A stretch of 64,000 nt of DNA from Gloeophyllum trabeum ATCC 11539 (GCF_000344685.1 NW_006920410.1:4177014-4241013); one strand, 5' to 3'. Counted from the first letter of the stretch, positions 1 to 11,449 are shown. Translations and numbers: made by a program. Notes: generated by a model from the sequence alone, not told the origin.

Positions 1-462
1 ACCAATTGAAGGGTCCGAAGCAGACTGCTCCCCAGGCTTGCTCGAATAGCGCCGTGTTCACGAGCCAGTTGGCGAACCGGGTCAGAAGGGGTCCTTGGCT
101 GGCTACAATTAAGGACTCGTGGTTATAGAAGCTCCACTAGCAAGCGGGACTAGCTTGTAAGGATGTTCTGCGATATCAAGCAGCACGACTCACTTGCATG
201 AATCGGAACATATCTTGAAACCGGGTAAGATTCACAACGCCCGACGAACCAGGTAAATAAACCCACAAAACCACGTATGTGCAAACGATGCACCAGTCAA
301 TCCTAAGAACACCCACCCTTTCGAACCAAGAGAATCCCACCGAATGCTACGAGCAAAGATCACATAAAACAAGCCCAGGATGAGCGCGAAATACGACGCG
401 AAGATCGACAGCGCAAGCCATTGCGAGGTGTCGAGATCTCTGTAGGCGTTCATACCAGACAT
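1..462 (-). CDS. Fungal multi-pass membrane protein, partial (3' end beyond window)
   Basis: Minus-strand exons 462-267, 213-194 and 136-1 join with GTGGGT/AAG and GTGAGT/TAG splice sites and stay open to the window edge. The protein starts MSGMNAYRDL, has hydrophobic stretches at about residues 14-37 and 49-65, and continues with HTWFYMFRFM, WSFYNHES, LLTRFANWLV and FEQAWGAVC. I recognise this pattern from basidiomycete integral membrane proteins of unknown function, where the FEQAW segment is conserved; no activity can be given. The start at 462 was chosen because the longer open frame, to 645, adds a stretch with no membrane or family character. The small 20-base middle exon restores the conserved YMFRFMQ, which supports the splice model. 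The C-terminal part is missing from the window. Confidence 0.6.
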
Positions 463-652
463 ATCAGTCGAGGACTTCAGCACAGTCGTAGCTGTACAGT
501 GAACGCCTTGCAGCGCTGGACGCCATGAATAACCTGAGCCTTGAGGTGATGGTCTCGGAAATGTGGTCTGAGAGCCGAGGCAGTCTAAGAGCATCGTAGC
601 GTGGCGGAGCGGATCCCTGCGACGTCCAATATGTACCTCTGCCAATCAATAA

Positions 653-1120
653 GGGCCTGTTCGGTTGCGCGGGTAGGGTAGGGTAGGGTAGGGTTAAAGT
701 GTACGGATTAGGAAATTTGTGGCGTTTCGGATACAACCGAGGAAATTTCCCGTTCGCAGGTCTCGCAGAACGTGTTCGGTGGACTCAAGTCTAGCCCCAG
801 GTCTGTCACCAGAGTGACCGCACCTGTATGGGCGTCTGTGCACGATGCCGGTAAGCCGAGCTTGACCGGTCAGTTTTAGAGTATTTGGCCAATCAGCAGA
901 GCTGGCCGTTGCCGAAGAACCATTGCGCTGCTCAAATGAGGAATAGACGCACGTGGGCTTGAGCTCCAGACTTGAAGAAGCAGGATCCATCCATAAATAG
1001 GGCATGTCACACTCTGTGACTCAGGGTGAGAATAGACGCCGCTGGGACCGCTGGGAAACTGAGGACCAAGCTAACCCTACCCTACCCTACCCTACCCTAC
1101 CCGCGCAACCGAACAGGCCC
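653..1120. mobile_element. Tourist-like MITE (PIF/Harbinger type) with GGGTA arrays in its ends
   Basis: The ends are near-perfect inverted repeats of about 45-50 bases beginning GGGCCTGTTCGGTTGCGC and running into GGGTA pentamers, about four on the left and five on the right, closing with GGGTTA. The element is flanked on both sides by TAA (650-652 and 1121-1123), the 3-base target duplication typical of PIF/Harbinger elements. At 468 bases and with no long open frame it is non-autonomous. The pentamers look like telomere repeat but lie inside the terminal repeats. Confidence 0.8.
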
Positions 1121-1123
1121 TAA

Positions 1124-2135
1124 TATTGCCAATATTGTACCAGCTGCCGACGAAGAGAGTGGCGTGGAATTCCTATTCCAAGTCGCTCTGAGTAGAGCAT
1201 ATATTCGCTGTGGTAATTACCACAGCATGGGGCCAATGGGATCGCTTGAATCCATCAAAATTCCCTTACTTGGGAGCCCCCCCTCAGACCTGTAGTATTT
1301 ACCACACCGAATATGCTTTACTAAGTGTCAGAAGTCTGTAGATATTCGTGCCAGGAGAGGTCAGATATCAAAAAGGCCACTAGCAGTCAGTGACCGCGCC
1401 ATAGTCATCGAGGAGGTGACAAGAAATGTCCTGCGACCTATGGTGGAAATAGGATATGCACGAGAGGAGCGTGCCTGGAGAAGCAGAAACTGTTGTACGC
1501 TTAGAGCTTGCGACTCTTGTGCCAAAGAACAACAGACTTCGACATAACCATAGTTGGTAGCTATACTACCATATTAGGTATATCCTCGAAAGCTCGACAC
1601 AAATTGGATGCGAGAGGACCAGTAGGAGAAAGTTCCAGCCTTGATACCGCATCTCCGTAGATTTACGCTTCGGTGGGGATCGAGAATGCGCCATGGAAAC
1701 CGTACGACTGAGCTGAGCTGATTAGCTGTTGCCTCAGGCATATCATCGCGAACGGTAGCATCTCCCAGCGTAAGTTATTCAGGCTGTATAAACATAGGCA
1801 CACCTGCACTGCACCAACAGCTTAGTATTCGCCCTATATATTGTTGCATAACTCGCCAGGTATTGGGAGCGTTCAGCGTAACGCATCCTGGCCAGGGCTT
1901 ATTCTGTTCATACGGCCAGTTCACTTGGTTTCACGAAGGAGAATATCTGATTTCTCTCGACACCAGCCTGTATATGCGCGACGTTCCGTAACGCGTTGCA
2001 AGGAAGCCTGCTATTTCTCGGCGTGGTAGTGCGATGGGTGATCAATGCCGTACCTAAGAGGAAGAGACACTGGTTCGTCGAGTAGCAAAGAAATACATAT
2101 GACAGCAACGTACCGAACATGCATGAGCGTACGTC
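1124..2135. other. Intergenic stretch, no gene seen
   Basis: I see no coding exon series, tRNA or repeat here. Open frames are short (62-89 codons) and unlike known proteins. It holds the 3' side of the minus-strand cytosine deaminase gene and a few poly-C runs near 1277. Confidence 0.4.
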
Positions 2136-2797
2136 TCATGCATTCGGAACGTTCTCGCCAATATCCTCGTACCAGATCTGTAACGCGTCTTAGCCAGCGA
2201 CTCCTCGCCTGATGCACGTAAGACTTACATTCGGCCTCTCCTTGATGAACCTGCCCATCAACTCTTTGCACTGGTCGTCGTCCAGCACCACCACTTCCAC
2301 ACCATTCTTCCTCAGCAGCTCCTCGCCGCCGACAAAGTTCCTGTTCTCGGCTATCACGACTCTCGGTATCTTGTAGAGTAGGATCGCTCCGGTGCACATA
2401 ATACAGGGGCTATCCGTCCGCACTTCGGTCAGTGACTGCTCTACCCACAGATTGATCTACACGCTCGCCTGAGGGTCGTATACTATTCCGTTCAATTTTA
2501 TTAGCCTCTGGAGCAGCCACAATAACTACCGCTCGATAAATCGCTCACGATCGTCGCCCCGCGATACACCTCCGCCTTCAACCTTCCCGCATCCTCCAGC
2601 GCCGAGATTTCCCCGTGGAGAGTCGCAGAGCTCTTCTGCACGCGGCTATTGTGCCCCTGTCCGAGGACCTCCACGCCCCGGGACGTGGTGTGCACGATGC
2701 ACGATCCGATGGGTATGCCCCCCTCGTCGTAGCTCTTCTTGGCCTGCTGGTACGCTACCCGTACGCCGAAGGCATCCATGTCGGATAGAATGGCCAT
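2136..2797 (-). CDS. FCY1: Cytosine deaminase (yeast Fcy1 type)
   Basis: Hydrolytic deamination of cytosine to uracil in pyrimidine salvage; the family is a zinc-dependent cytosolic homodimer and also converts 5-fluorocytosine. Minus-strand exons are about 2797-2549, 2435-2229 and 2177-2136. Exon 1 carries the catalytic TLHGEISAL (zinc His and proton-shuttling Glu). Exon 2 has SPCIMCTGAILLYKIPRVV with the two zinc cysteines, ENRNFVGGEELL and EVVVLDDDQCK. Exon 3 ends WYEDIGENVPNA, matching the C-terminus of fungal cytosine deaminases. The start is MAILSDMDAFG; the second Met is also possible. The residues just before SPC (TEVRTD) differ from the usual TTL, so the acceptor of exon 2 is the least certain join. 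All active-site residues are present, so the gene looks functional. Confidence 0.88.
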
Positions 2798-2923
2798 GGT
2801 CGGATCTAGGAAGCCGAAGAATCACTGTGGGAAAGGTGATGCCTCACAGTGGCTCGGTCCTGCCTGGTTCTTCCCCAAAGAAAGCCCAAGGAACATATCT
2901 ATTACGGTGTACAGACCTAAGAA

Positions 2924-3027
2924 GCTTCCTTGGCTCAGCTGGTTAGAGCGCCGGTCTCATATCCTTATATGACCACCAGTATTAGTGGGCCATCCGGAGA
3001 TCGCCAGTTCGATCCTGGCAGGGAGCA
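2924..3027 (+). tRNA. tRNA-Met (CAT), elongator, with intron
   Basis: The acceptor stem GCTTCCT (2924-2930) pairs with AGGGAGC ahead of discriminator A3027. The D-arm contains GGCTCAGCTGGTTAGAGC, the anticodon CAT is at 2958-2960, and the T-arm contains GCCAGTTCGATCCTGGC. An intron of about 30 bases follows the base after the anticodon (about 2962-2991), the canonical position. The GTTCGATC T-loop marks it as elongator rather than initiator. CCA is not encoded. Confidence 0.9.
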
Positions 3028-3057
3028 TGTATTTTTCGAACTGGAGATTTTAAGGCA

Positions 3058-3076
3058 GAGATCGCCAGTTCGATCT
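3058..3076 (+). repeat. Partial copy of the tRNA-Met 3' half
   Basis: Nineteen bases (GAGATCGCCAGTTCGATC plus flank) repeat the variable and T-arm region of the tRNA at 2998-3016, about 60 bases downstream. The rest of the tRNA is absent, so this is a fragment rather than a second gene. Confidence 0.6.
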
Positions 3077-3443
3077 TGTGTAGCAGGTCGTAGTTTTGCT
3101 GAGGTTCGGGGTCGCAAATGGGCGCGTAGCTGTATAGCCACGGCATTCCAGTACTAGTGGTGCTCCTATAACGCATTGCTCATATCCCTGCCTCCACTCG
3201 GCAATGTCACCTTCTCTGGTCACCGTCGCTGTTGCGTTCAAGGACCGACGCCAATCCGAATGATATAGTTCTTTGGAGACTTGCTTGCAGTAACCGCAGG
3301 GGGTCAGACCCCTCGACCAGGGAACGTCCAGTATTGGTATCTTCAGCCTGTCTTTCATCCCGAGTCTGAGATGGCCTAGGTATTCCCTTGCCCCACCTTC
3401 CCTCAGGTTTACAATGCGTTACAGGGACTTCCGATAGGGATGT
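3077..3443. other. Intergenic stretch, no gene seen
   Basis: Only short open frames without family character. No repeat other than the tRNA fragment at its left edge. Confidence 0.35.
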
Positions 3444-5574
3444 TTAGATGCCTTTGGGCATCCGGAGAGTTCTGTGTGTGCGTCCGCGGCCAGGGTCATG
3501 GCGGTGCCCAATGCCGAGCACCGTATGCGCAAGTCCACTGCGTCGTATGCATTGCCATCGCTCCCAATCCGTCTCCGCGCTGCCGCTGCCGAGCCTCGAG
3601 CAGGGCTTCCACTTCCTTCGACTTGGAGTCCGATGGATGACTACGTCGGGAGACGCTAGATCAACAGGAAAATTTTCCCAGCACGAAAGCACATTACCGA
3701 CAGTATGCTCTATAACATAATGAGTACGGGAGCTCAGTGCAAACTTACTTGTGCTCGTTCCAGTCCGCCCGCTGCCATTCCGCGCGAGGAGCACGTCATC
3801 GAGTCCTATGGTCAAATTCTTCCATGGGGGCGAATCATTCGACAACTGACAAACGTGTTCCAATCCAAGTTTCGTCTCTTCATGCCAGCAAGTGTATGCA
3901 CGTGCCCGTATTGGTAAATCAGTCTCAATGCACTTCTCACTAAGACAAGATTTGAGCAAGAAAGCCGAACTCACGGATCGTCGAGCCAGGACGTCGACTT
4001 TATACTCAATTTGCGTCGCTTTATTGCCCCAGAGTCTAACCAGATTTTGAGACATTCGACAATTGCCATAGGCCGGGGTGTTCCTAAGGGTATATGTGAG
4101 CATTGGAAGTAACGTAACGATGGGGAGCAGCTTGCAGCAAGTGAGAGGACAAATTGTCCCATAAATTAGGCACCTCTCATGGACCTTCAGACTGAGACAC
4201 GACGACAGATCAGAGAAAGACGTACAATAATATACTTTGTCCGTAGTGAGATCTTCTTCGTCCGGGAGAAGATGGCACACCGTACGACGCTCTTCGTCCG
4301 TACATTCTTCCACAATGAGGGTATGCATGGTGAGTACAAAAATGGAGAGATCCAGCAATTGGCCATCCACTAGTGGAATATCAACATACGTCTGTACGAG
4401 GTGGCAAATTCTCGGCGTACCAAAAAAACAACTTCATAGGAAGAGGTCGGAAGCGCTAGGTTCCGCAAAAGAAATGGTGGCACAGAGCCTAAACGGTCAT
4501 CAGTCCATTCGCCGCCGTCGCGGACTATGATGTCTGCCTTTCTGAATCTGACGCCTTCGCGTAGAACCTCGGGCACTGCGGGAATATCTGTCAGCTGCGG
4601 CATATAGAGACGAGGCAGATGCCTCTGCTCATATACCGTCAAACTCCGGTACATACAGCGGGTAGTTTGTTATCTATGGCAATCGGGACACTGGCTTTAG
4701 GTAGGGAGAGCAGGTTGCGGGTTGTGAACGGTATCCGCGCGCATTTTGGTTGGTTGGTCATTGTGATTCGTGTCCGCCACAGAGTGTTCCAGCTGCTCTT
4801 TGAAAGGCAACTTTCCAGTGTAGTATCCGTACCCCGGCAGGAGCCCAGCTAGTAGTTTAACGGCAAGGGGGAGCGAGCAGGGTTTCACTAGTTCCTTTCG
4901 GCGCGAGCTTGGAGCAGGCGGCGTTATGCCTATTATCACGTGACGTGACAGGACGCGTTCAATTACTGCGACATTTAGAAGCAGCCACATACACGCAACA
5001 ATACACTGACGAGGAGAAGGAATAGGTGTAAATTTCGGTTCAGAGATGTGCTCTAAAGCATCCGGGCGGCATACTGGAGCCTGCGAGCCGGGGCGGAAGC
5101 AGGGACGCCTTATCAAAGATTCCGAGAGGATACGCGACCTTTTCACAGGGAATGGGTTGCATGAATCTACAGGAAGGCAAGATAAACAGAGGGTGCCCGC
5201 ATTGATCCTGGCTAACGTATGAGATCATGGAACGCAACCAATGCTATACGCTCGCCGACATCGAAGGACGTCCCGCCTGTGTACCGAACATCGCGGCAGG
5301 AGCATTCTGGCCATTTCTCGGAACGCGTTCTCACCCCCGCCGAGCGCTTCACAATCTGTGACGCGTCTTCAGAGCTAGGTATAGACTGCAAAGGGAGGAT
5401 TCGCTGACATGCCCCTTGACATTTCGTACTTAGCAAGACCTGCATTTCGGTGGTGCACTCAGCGGATCGTCGGCAGTCGAGAAGCATTCCTTGAGAGCGA
5501 AGTTCCGATAGCAGGAGGCGGGTCGAAGGCAAAACCTCGAAGTCTGATCCGCGAAACATTGATTTTGTCCGCAT
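3444..5574 (-). CDS. Unrecognised multi-exon gene(s)
   Basis: I do not recognise the product. On the minus strand a series of open segments joins well. One runs from 5574 (MRTKSMFRGSDFEV) through a CAG/GTCTTG...TTGCAG/TCT intron to CRDVRYTGGTSFDVGE. The next joins by GTTAGC...TGTAG to 5167-4697, which includes LLPGYGYYTGKLPFKEQ. A third, 4654-4370, has RDGGEWTDDRLGSVPPFLLR, and a 308-codon segment, 4370-3444, contains VEECTDEERR. The frames are open and coherent, more so than chance, but no family signature, signal peptide or clear membrane segment is visible. It could be one gene of about 700 codons or two neighbours. The 3444 segment may itself contain introns. Boundaries are approximate. 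Confidence 0.35.
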
Positions 5575-5885
5575 CTTAGTATCAAGTTCCGCGACGGCTC
5601 TTCCTGACGGCGTTAATCATTCTCTAACCGAGCTGCGAACGTTGTTATTTTAGGACCTAGCGTGGAGAAAAACAGCAATCGGTCAGTATGACATAGGCAC
5701 GCCACTCGATGGACCGGATGAAAGAGCAGTCGAGACGTCGGGAGGCTGTCTGATCGCGCGCTGCCTACGCATGAGTTTCGGAGTCTGGAACACGACCGAT
5801 GGCTAGTACTTGGGTTCGACGCTTCCATGAATGTACGATTTTGAGACGTCGAAGCGTTGGGAAGCTGGTGACGAGCACCTAGATC

Positions 5886-6622
5886 TCAGACTCCAGCTGG
5901 GAATGTCAGCCTCGCATGCTGGCGGCGTGCTTGCCATGAAGCAGGAACACGTATAACCATAAGACCATGGGGTAGAACTAGAACATAGTTCCTCTGTTGC
6001 CAGCGAGTATTAGCACAGATACAACCTCGTGAATCTTGGTTACTGCAGTACTCGTCAGGTTTCAACCCCATGGACCAGGTGCTATTGACAAAACAATGAC
6101 CTGTCAAACCTGTGGCGCCTAGAGCTGATGTCAATGGGTTTTGTCTTGATGATGCCCGTAGATTGCTACGAGAAGAGACTTGACGACTCTGAAGTGAGAG
6201 AAACGCAAAGTGTGCTGGAGGTCCAGCCAAATGGCGAGGGTGACCCGCGGGGTAAGGGAGAATGGTTATACATAGATCATCGTCGGGCCTGGAGAATATT
6301 CCGAGGTACCCGCCAGTCCGTGATGCAGACCAGATGTTTTGATGTAATCCTTGTGCAAAATTCTCCGCATCCGCTGACGAGGTATCCTCCAAGTATCATC
6401 CAGGCTGGCTCGTACGTCGATGCAGAGGAGTCCGGGCCACAGTTCACGCCCGCTCTGCGGAGAAGTATAGAGGAGGATGGGCGCGGGTCCTTTCGGAGCT
6501 CCAGGTAGGAGGCCGGGTGCGACAGGTACCGGGGTCATGTGATCCATCTTGATGCCAAGCCTACGCGATGGTGGCTGCATCCTGTACATGCAGCTACCAC
6601 CATCAGCTGGATCAACACGCAA
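5886..6622 (-). CDS. Hypothetical protein, weakly supported
   Basis: Two overlapping minus-strand open frames lie here: 6622-6266 (118 codons, with MDHMTPVPVAPGLLPGAP) and 6392-5886 (168 codons). They may be exons of one small gene read away from the secreted-protein gene at 6766, with which the promoter would be shared. I recognise no domain. The region between 5575 and 5885 holds only short open frames. Confidence 0.22.
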
Positions 6623-6652
6623 TGGGACAGGTGCAACGCACCTCCGAGATCG

Positions 6653-6660
6653 TATATAAG
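6653..6660 (+). promoter_or_regulatory. TATA box of the secreted-protein gene
   Basis: TATATAAG lies about 110 bases before the ATG at 6766, followed by a pyrimidine-rich leader (6700-6760). The spacing implies a transcription start near 6685 and a short 5' UTR. Confidence 0.55.
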
Positions 6661-6765
6661 GATGGGCTCAGTAATTCGGAGCCCTCCACGTCCCGGCGAC
6701 GACACCCTTTTCGTTCTACGACATAACTTTTTTCTTTCGTTTTGTACCTTTACTCTCCTTGCAGG

Positions 6766-9689
6766 ATGATACACTCGTTTTTGGCTCTCGCTCCGTTCGT
6801 GATCGCTGCCGTCAGCGCTGCAAATGACTGGTCACAACCGTGTACGAATGGGGAGTGCTATTATGATGTCAACGGCACCGTAGGCCAGGCGTCCGGTACG
6901 ATGAAAGTGGTGAGTTTTCCAGTTGGATAGCATTCTGTACGCAATTCACAGGGCATTAACACCAGTGGGGACCTACGCAAATGCTGTCGGATATTACCTC
7001 CGCTGCTGGCTGGCAGATTTTGAGTTGCGATCAAAATGCCTCGGCTCAGGACATCAGACTCGTGTGCATGAACGAGACCGCAGGGTGCTCTCACGTTTAC
7101 CAGAACGGTGCCGAGAACACGTTAGTTAGACTCCCCGAGAATGTAAGGTGATATTATATAGACGATGCAGCCAGCTAACCCCGAAGTAGTGCGGTGTAAG
7201 CCCGTTCGCCCGTGTCGCAAAGGCATGGGTGTCTACGAACCAGTCCATGCCCGACTCCTTGAAAGCGAAGCTCACGCGACGTGATGGCACCGTCCCTCAA
7301 GTCATGGGGATGTCCCTGGACACCAGCTGGCACAGCATGGATGCATCGTATGTATATCCCTCCCCTTGACGCGACAGCTCTGAACCAAACGATACGCAGC
7401 CAAGGAAACATTTCCATTGTGATTCAGGGTGCGTCAGTCCCAGGGCAAACAGGGCCCATTGATACGTCCGGTGTAAGTCTCTCGCGTCGCAGCCGGCTCG
7501 CGGAACGTGGTCTCGGATCGATAATCGGTGATGGGGCGAAGAGTAAGCAACGCAGCCACTATGAGGAGCTCGCGTGCTGATGTCCGTACTCCAGAGTTTA
7601 ACTCCTTCAACAAAAGTCTCGACAAAACAATACCGCCGATCAATGTCAACAAGGATTTCAACTTAGGCTCGTCGTCCGTGTCCTGCAAGGGATTCGACGC
7701 GACCTTCGCCGCGGACATCGACACCAGCTTCAACGCCGACGTGACCTACGGCGTAGTGGCCGCAGGCACGATTATCCCGCCAAAGATCTCTTCCTTCATG
7801 CTGTTCGCCAGTTCGTCCTGCTCTTCTATCTGTTCAAGTCCCTATTTAACCCCCGCGATTCAGATTTCGACGCGGACATCGACGGTAAACTCAACCTCCA
7901 AGCGTCTGCATCGGTAAGATTCTTCGCTTGTCAGGCATCGTTTGTGTACCCATTCGCATCGTCGCTCAGGGCATCCTTGATACCGGCAAAGTCGAACTCT
8001 TCTCCGTCGGAATCCCCGGACTCGATATTCCCAAGTGAGTGCCACTTTATAGCACCACTCTTGCTGGGCACTCAGCCACCACAACCCTGAAGGATTTTTA
8101 CTCTCGGCCCCTCTTTCGAGATTGACGGCCAGATCACCACCAACGCGGAGATCGACGTGGACATGACGGTCGACCTTGCGTACAAGGTTACCGACGCGAA
8201 ACTGTTCTTCCCTAAAGCCGCCGGTGGTACGCAGAATGGCGGGACTTTTGCCCCTCAGGATTCCCGTATGTGAAAACCCCCTTTCCAAGAATCTGGACGC
8301 TGATATTGAACTTCAGCGCTGAAGCTGTCGGTCAGCCCTAACGTCCAGGCCGATGTCTCAATCACCGCGCATCTGATTCCCTCGGTAGGCTTGCTCAGAT
8401 CATCAATGCTTTACCCATCTAACTTTGGAACTGTTCAGCTCGACTTCGGCATCCAAGCTCTCGGTAACACCGTCTCCGCGAAGGTGTTCCTCGACCTTGA
8501 TGCGTCCGCGACGCTGGACCTCCAGCTGAACGCTCAGGGCAACGTGACCGTCACTGGATCCGGGAAGAACTCGACCGCGACGACTACGGCCAAGAGCTCT
8601 ACCGCTACCGCTACTTCGTCTGGCTCTGCGAAGAACGCGACTGCAACTGCGACTTCGACGGCCGGGAAGAACGAGACTGAGACTGCCACCAGTACTGGCA
8701 GGAGTATCGAGACTGGCAGCATGACGTCGGCTAATGGGACGGCTACATCGGTGTCGATGAGCAAGGAGACTGGCAGCATGGTGTTGGCTAACGCGACCGC
8801 GTCTTCGACATCAATGAGCACGGCGACTGCCAGCACGAACGGCACAGCATCGTCAACGTTGATGAGCAAGGAGACTGCCAGCATGAAGTCGGCGAACGCC
8901 ACCGCTTCTTCGACGACAATGAGCAAGGAAACCGCGAGTGTGTCCTCGTCGAAGAACGCGACCGAGAGCTCTACGTCTATGAGCGGCTCCGCGAGCAAGA
9001 GCGCCGCTGCGTCTTCCTCTATGGCCAAGAGCACTGCGATGACCACTTCAACAACTGCAAACAGCACCGCGAGCTCCGGCGTCTCCGTTGTCGACGTCAC
9101 CGTCACCGCGACGTCGGATGCCAGTATTGCAACGGAAACTCCCGCCGTGGTGGAAGCCCGGGAACTCGTGCCCAGAGCCGATACTACCGCGAGCGGCAGC
9201 GTTGACGGTTGCATTACGATCGACGCAGGACTGTCAGTCAACGCAGGTGCTCAAGGATCTTTCTTCGATATCTTCAACGACGCCACGCAGGTGACGCTGT
9301 TCCAGAAGGATTTCGAGCTATTCCAGGTACGTGCTGCACTCGTAGCTTGCGGGAGTATATGACTGAGTTGGTTGCAGAAATGCTTCGGCACGGCCACCCC
9401 AACCCGGAGAAGGTCCGTTGGCGCTATCGTTCCATTCGGTCGAAGACTGGATCGCTCGCGTCGGGCTGCCGCTGTTTCGCCTGTCCGCCGGCAGTCGTCT
9501 GTTTTGGCCAAGCGGTTAACCATTACTTGCCCGGCGTCCGCGCCACCGAAAGCTGCCTCTGTAGCCGACGAGACAGTCAAAGGATCCACGTACGTCCATC
9601 CAGTTATGTCCCGGGACTCTATGTCTGACGATGATGCTTTTAGTGAGAAGACTGCTACTAAAGCTGCTACTAAGGCTACTAAGCCGTGA
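6766..9689 (+). CDS. Large secreted protein with Ser/Thr-rich stalk, function unknown
   Basis: About 11 exons (6766-6909, 6966-7142, 7190-7347, 7400-about 7528, and so on to 9689) give roughly 795 residues. The N-terminus MIHSFLALAPFVIAAVSA is a clear signal peptide, followed by NDWSQPCTNGECYYDV. The family pattern continues with CDQNASAQDIRLVCMN, CSHVYQNGAENTLVRLPENC and RRDGTVPQVMGMSLDT. A repeat-like beta-rich part follows (FNADVTYGVVAAGTIIPPK, LDTGKVELFSVGIPGL, DVDMTVDLAYKVTD). Codons from about 8560 to 9080 encode a Ser/Thr/Ala-rich segment with repeated MSKETAS-type units and NxS/T sites, likely heavily glycosylated. The last exon ends in an Arg-rich tail without GPI signal. I recognise a basidiomycete family of secreted or cell-wall-associated proteins (possibly Pfam DUF7223-like, not checked). 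Function is unknown. Confidence 0.75.
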
Positions 9690-9961
9690 ACATGCATCCG
9701 TGGTCCTCGATTTCTTCGTTATTTAAGTAATTTATTGCGTATCGACAGACTTAGGTTATTACTCCCCCCCTGGGTGATTAATGAGGGCAATTCTTGAGTG
9801 CCGGTATATCAGTCGACGAACTGCTTGGAGACGAAGCAGCAAGATGGATGGCAGCAAATCCGAATCTAAGTTTGTGGTATGCCAGTGACCTGCGTGACTG
9901 GCACTATCCACGTGACGAGCGCGTCCAGGGGCAGTGGTGAACGCCCTCTTCTGAGTCTTCA
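9690..9961. other. Short intergenic stretch before the foldback element
   Basis: Nothing recognised apart from an AT-rich likely 3' end region around 9700-9770 of the upstream gene. Confidence 0.35.
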
Positions 9962-10111
9962 GGCTCCGTTCGGATGCATGGCCGCGTCGCGGCCAACGAC
10001 GCCAAAACAGTCTTTCAGCCAATCGCGTCTCACTAAAAGCACTGCCACGCGGCCGAGCTGGCTGTGGCGCCTTGAAAGCGCCGCGACGCGGCCGTGCAGC
10101 CGAACGGAGCC
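9962..10111. mobile_element. 150 bp foldback MITE
   Basis: The ends are inverted repeats starting GGCTCCGTTCGG and continuing with GCATGGCCGCGTCGCGGC on the left against GCACGGCCGCGTCGCGGC on the right, about 33 bases with few mismatches. TCA flanks both sides (9959-9961 and 10112-10114). The terminal GGCTCCGTTCGG resembles the GGGCCTGTTCGG terminus of the element at 653-1120, suggesting a related PIF/Harbinger-like group, although TCA is not the usual TWA target. Confidence 0.65.
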
Positions 10112-10114
10112 TCA

Positions 10115-11440
10115 GAGTCTCCGAGTGTCGGCTTTCTGCTTTCCCCTACTACATGCGTGATCGCTAAGTTTTACAAGTTGCCACCCTCCGGGATGCTCTC
10201 AGCCGCCAGAGAGGAAAACCGAGATTGACAATTGTCGGCTGCACCTCATGGTGTACGACTATTCTGCCGCCGGTCCTGTTGGAAGGCTCCGTGTTGGCGT
10301 CGGCTTTCCAGGGGGTCTGGACTCGGAAGACAGAATCACTGAAGGATGACAAATGTCACGCCTGAGTCATCTGCTGGGAGGTTTCTTGGAGGACAACACA
10401 CTTATCGTGGTTGGTTCTGTTTGCCTTATCGCGCTGTTCCAATCTACCTTGCAAGTATGATCAGGTCTCGTCTGCGTACAATATATATATATTGATACTT
10501 CCCTGGGTAGCATACCGCGCAGAGTATGCAGATTGAAGGTTAACTTCGATATGCGTATGCTTCGCGGTATACGGCGGGGAATAGTCCAATTCGATGGGAG
10601 TGGCGGGCGGTGACACACCTCTCTCCGTCAGGATATCGATGGACTGCTAGCGTGATCCCACAATCCGCTCACAGGCCTCCCTTGAATGGCTGGACCTGTT
10701 CGACGCGTTTCATGGTACGTGAAGCTCGTGACCTGAAGGTTCAGCGCTGACAGTCCACAACGCAAGTCTAGAAACGAAGGCCGGTGAAGAGGTGCGCAAC
10801 TCTGTCGCGACCCGCCTCACGGTCACGAAACTGCGACTCCCAGTCTGCAAGATACTGTTATCGAGGTCATTCCAAGTGAGCGTTATGCCCCTGGATCTGG
10901 ACAACGCGAGTACTCTTAGCAAGGTAACTCTGGGTGCCCTTCGTGGCTACATGACATCACTTTCATGGATGTCATCCCCTGTCTGCAGGACGTGAAGTGT
11001 CAACGCACCAGGAAGAATGCGCGGATGCCGAGGGGTGCGCCCCGTCGCAGGATCGGGGTATACGGGGTTATGGCTCTCCGCACCCAACTGTCGCAGGTCA
11101 CTAGACTCTCTCTTGTCTTCGCTTACATGATAAGAGCCTCAAACTGACGCCGGCATCTTGTAGCCTTGTCTCATGGGATCATATCGAAATTGACGCTCCG
11201 TTCAGTCGCATGCCTATCTCAGCCCTCGATCTTCCTGAAGGACCCTGTGCCCTTTCCATAATGCTGCGTCTCTGACGTTTCCTCGAAGGCATGCTGTGCC
11301 GAGGTGGGGAGAAGGCGGACATGTGATGGCTACACGTGAGTCACGTGCGGGCGGAAGCTCAATAGCGGGGTCGAAATGGCCTCTTAGCATTCGACGGGTG
11401 AACGGTGAGTAATGATGCCTTTGAAGAAGCTTGAGCTGGC
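10115..11440. other. Intergenic stretch with no confident gene
   Basis: Contains an (AT)n run at about 10481-10494 and only short open frames. CACGTG-like sites at about 11334-11349 (ACACGTGAGTCACGTG) lie in the promoter of the monooxygenase gene at 11502. Confidence 0.35.
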
Positions 11441-11441
11441 T

Positions 11442-11449
11442 ATATAAAG
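11442..11449 (+). promoter_or_regulatory. TATA box of monooxygenase gene A
   Basis: TATATAAA lies about 55 bases before the ATG at 11502. A similar box precedes the other two paralogues, supporting the chosen starts. Confidence 0.55.

Noticed and set aside
664..1103. GGGTA/TACCC arrays as a telomere or interstitial telomere
   Set aside because: They form the inner part of symmetrical inverted repeats flanked by TAA duplications, so they belong to a MITE; the unit is also a pentamer, not TTAGGG.
8534..9241. 235-codon minus-strand open frame
   Set aside because: Shadow of the Ser/Thr/Ala-rich plus-strand exon; its Val/Ala/Leu composition follows from the biased codons.
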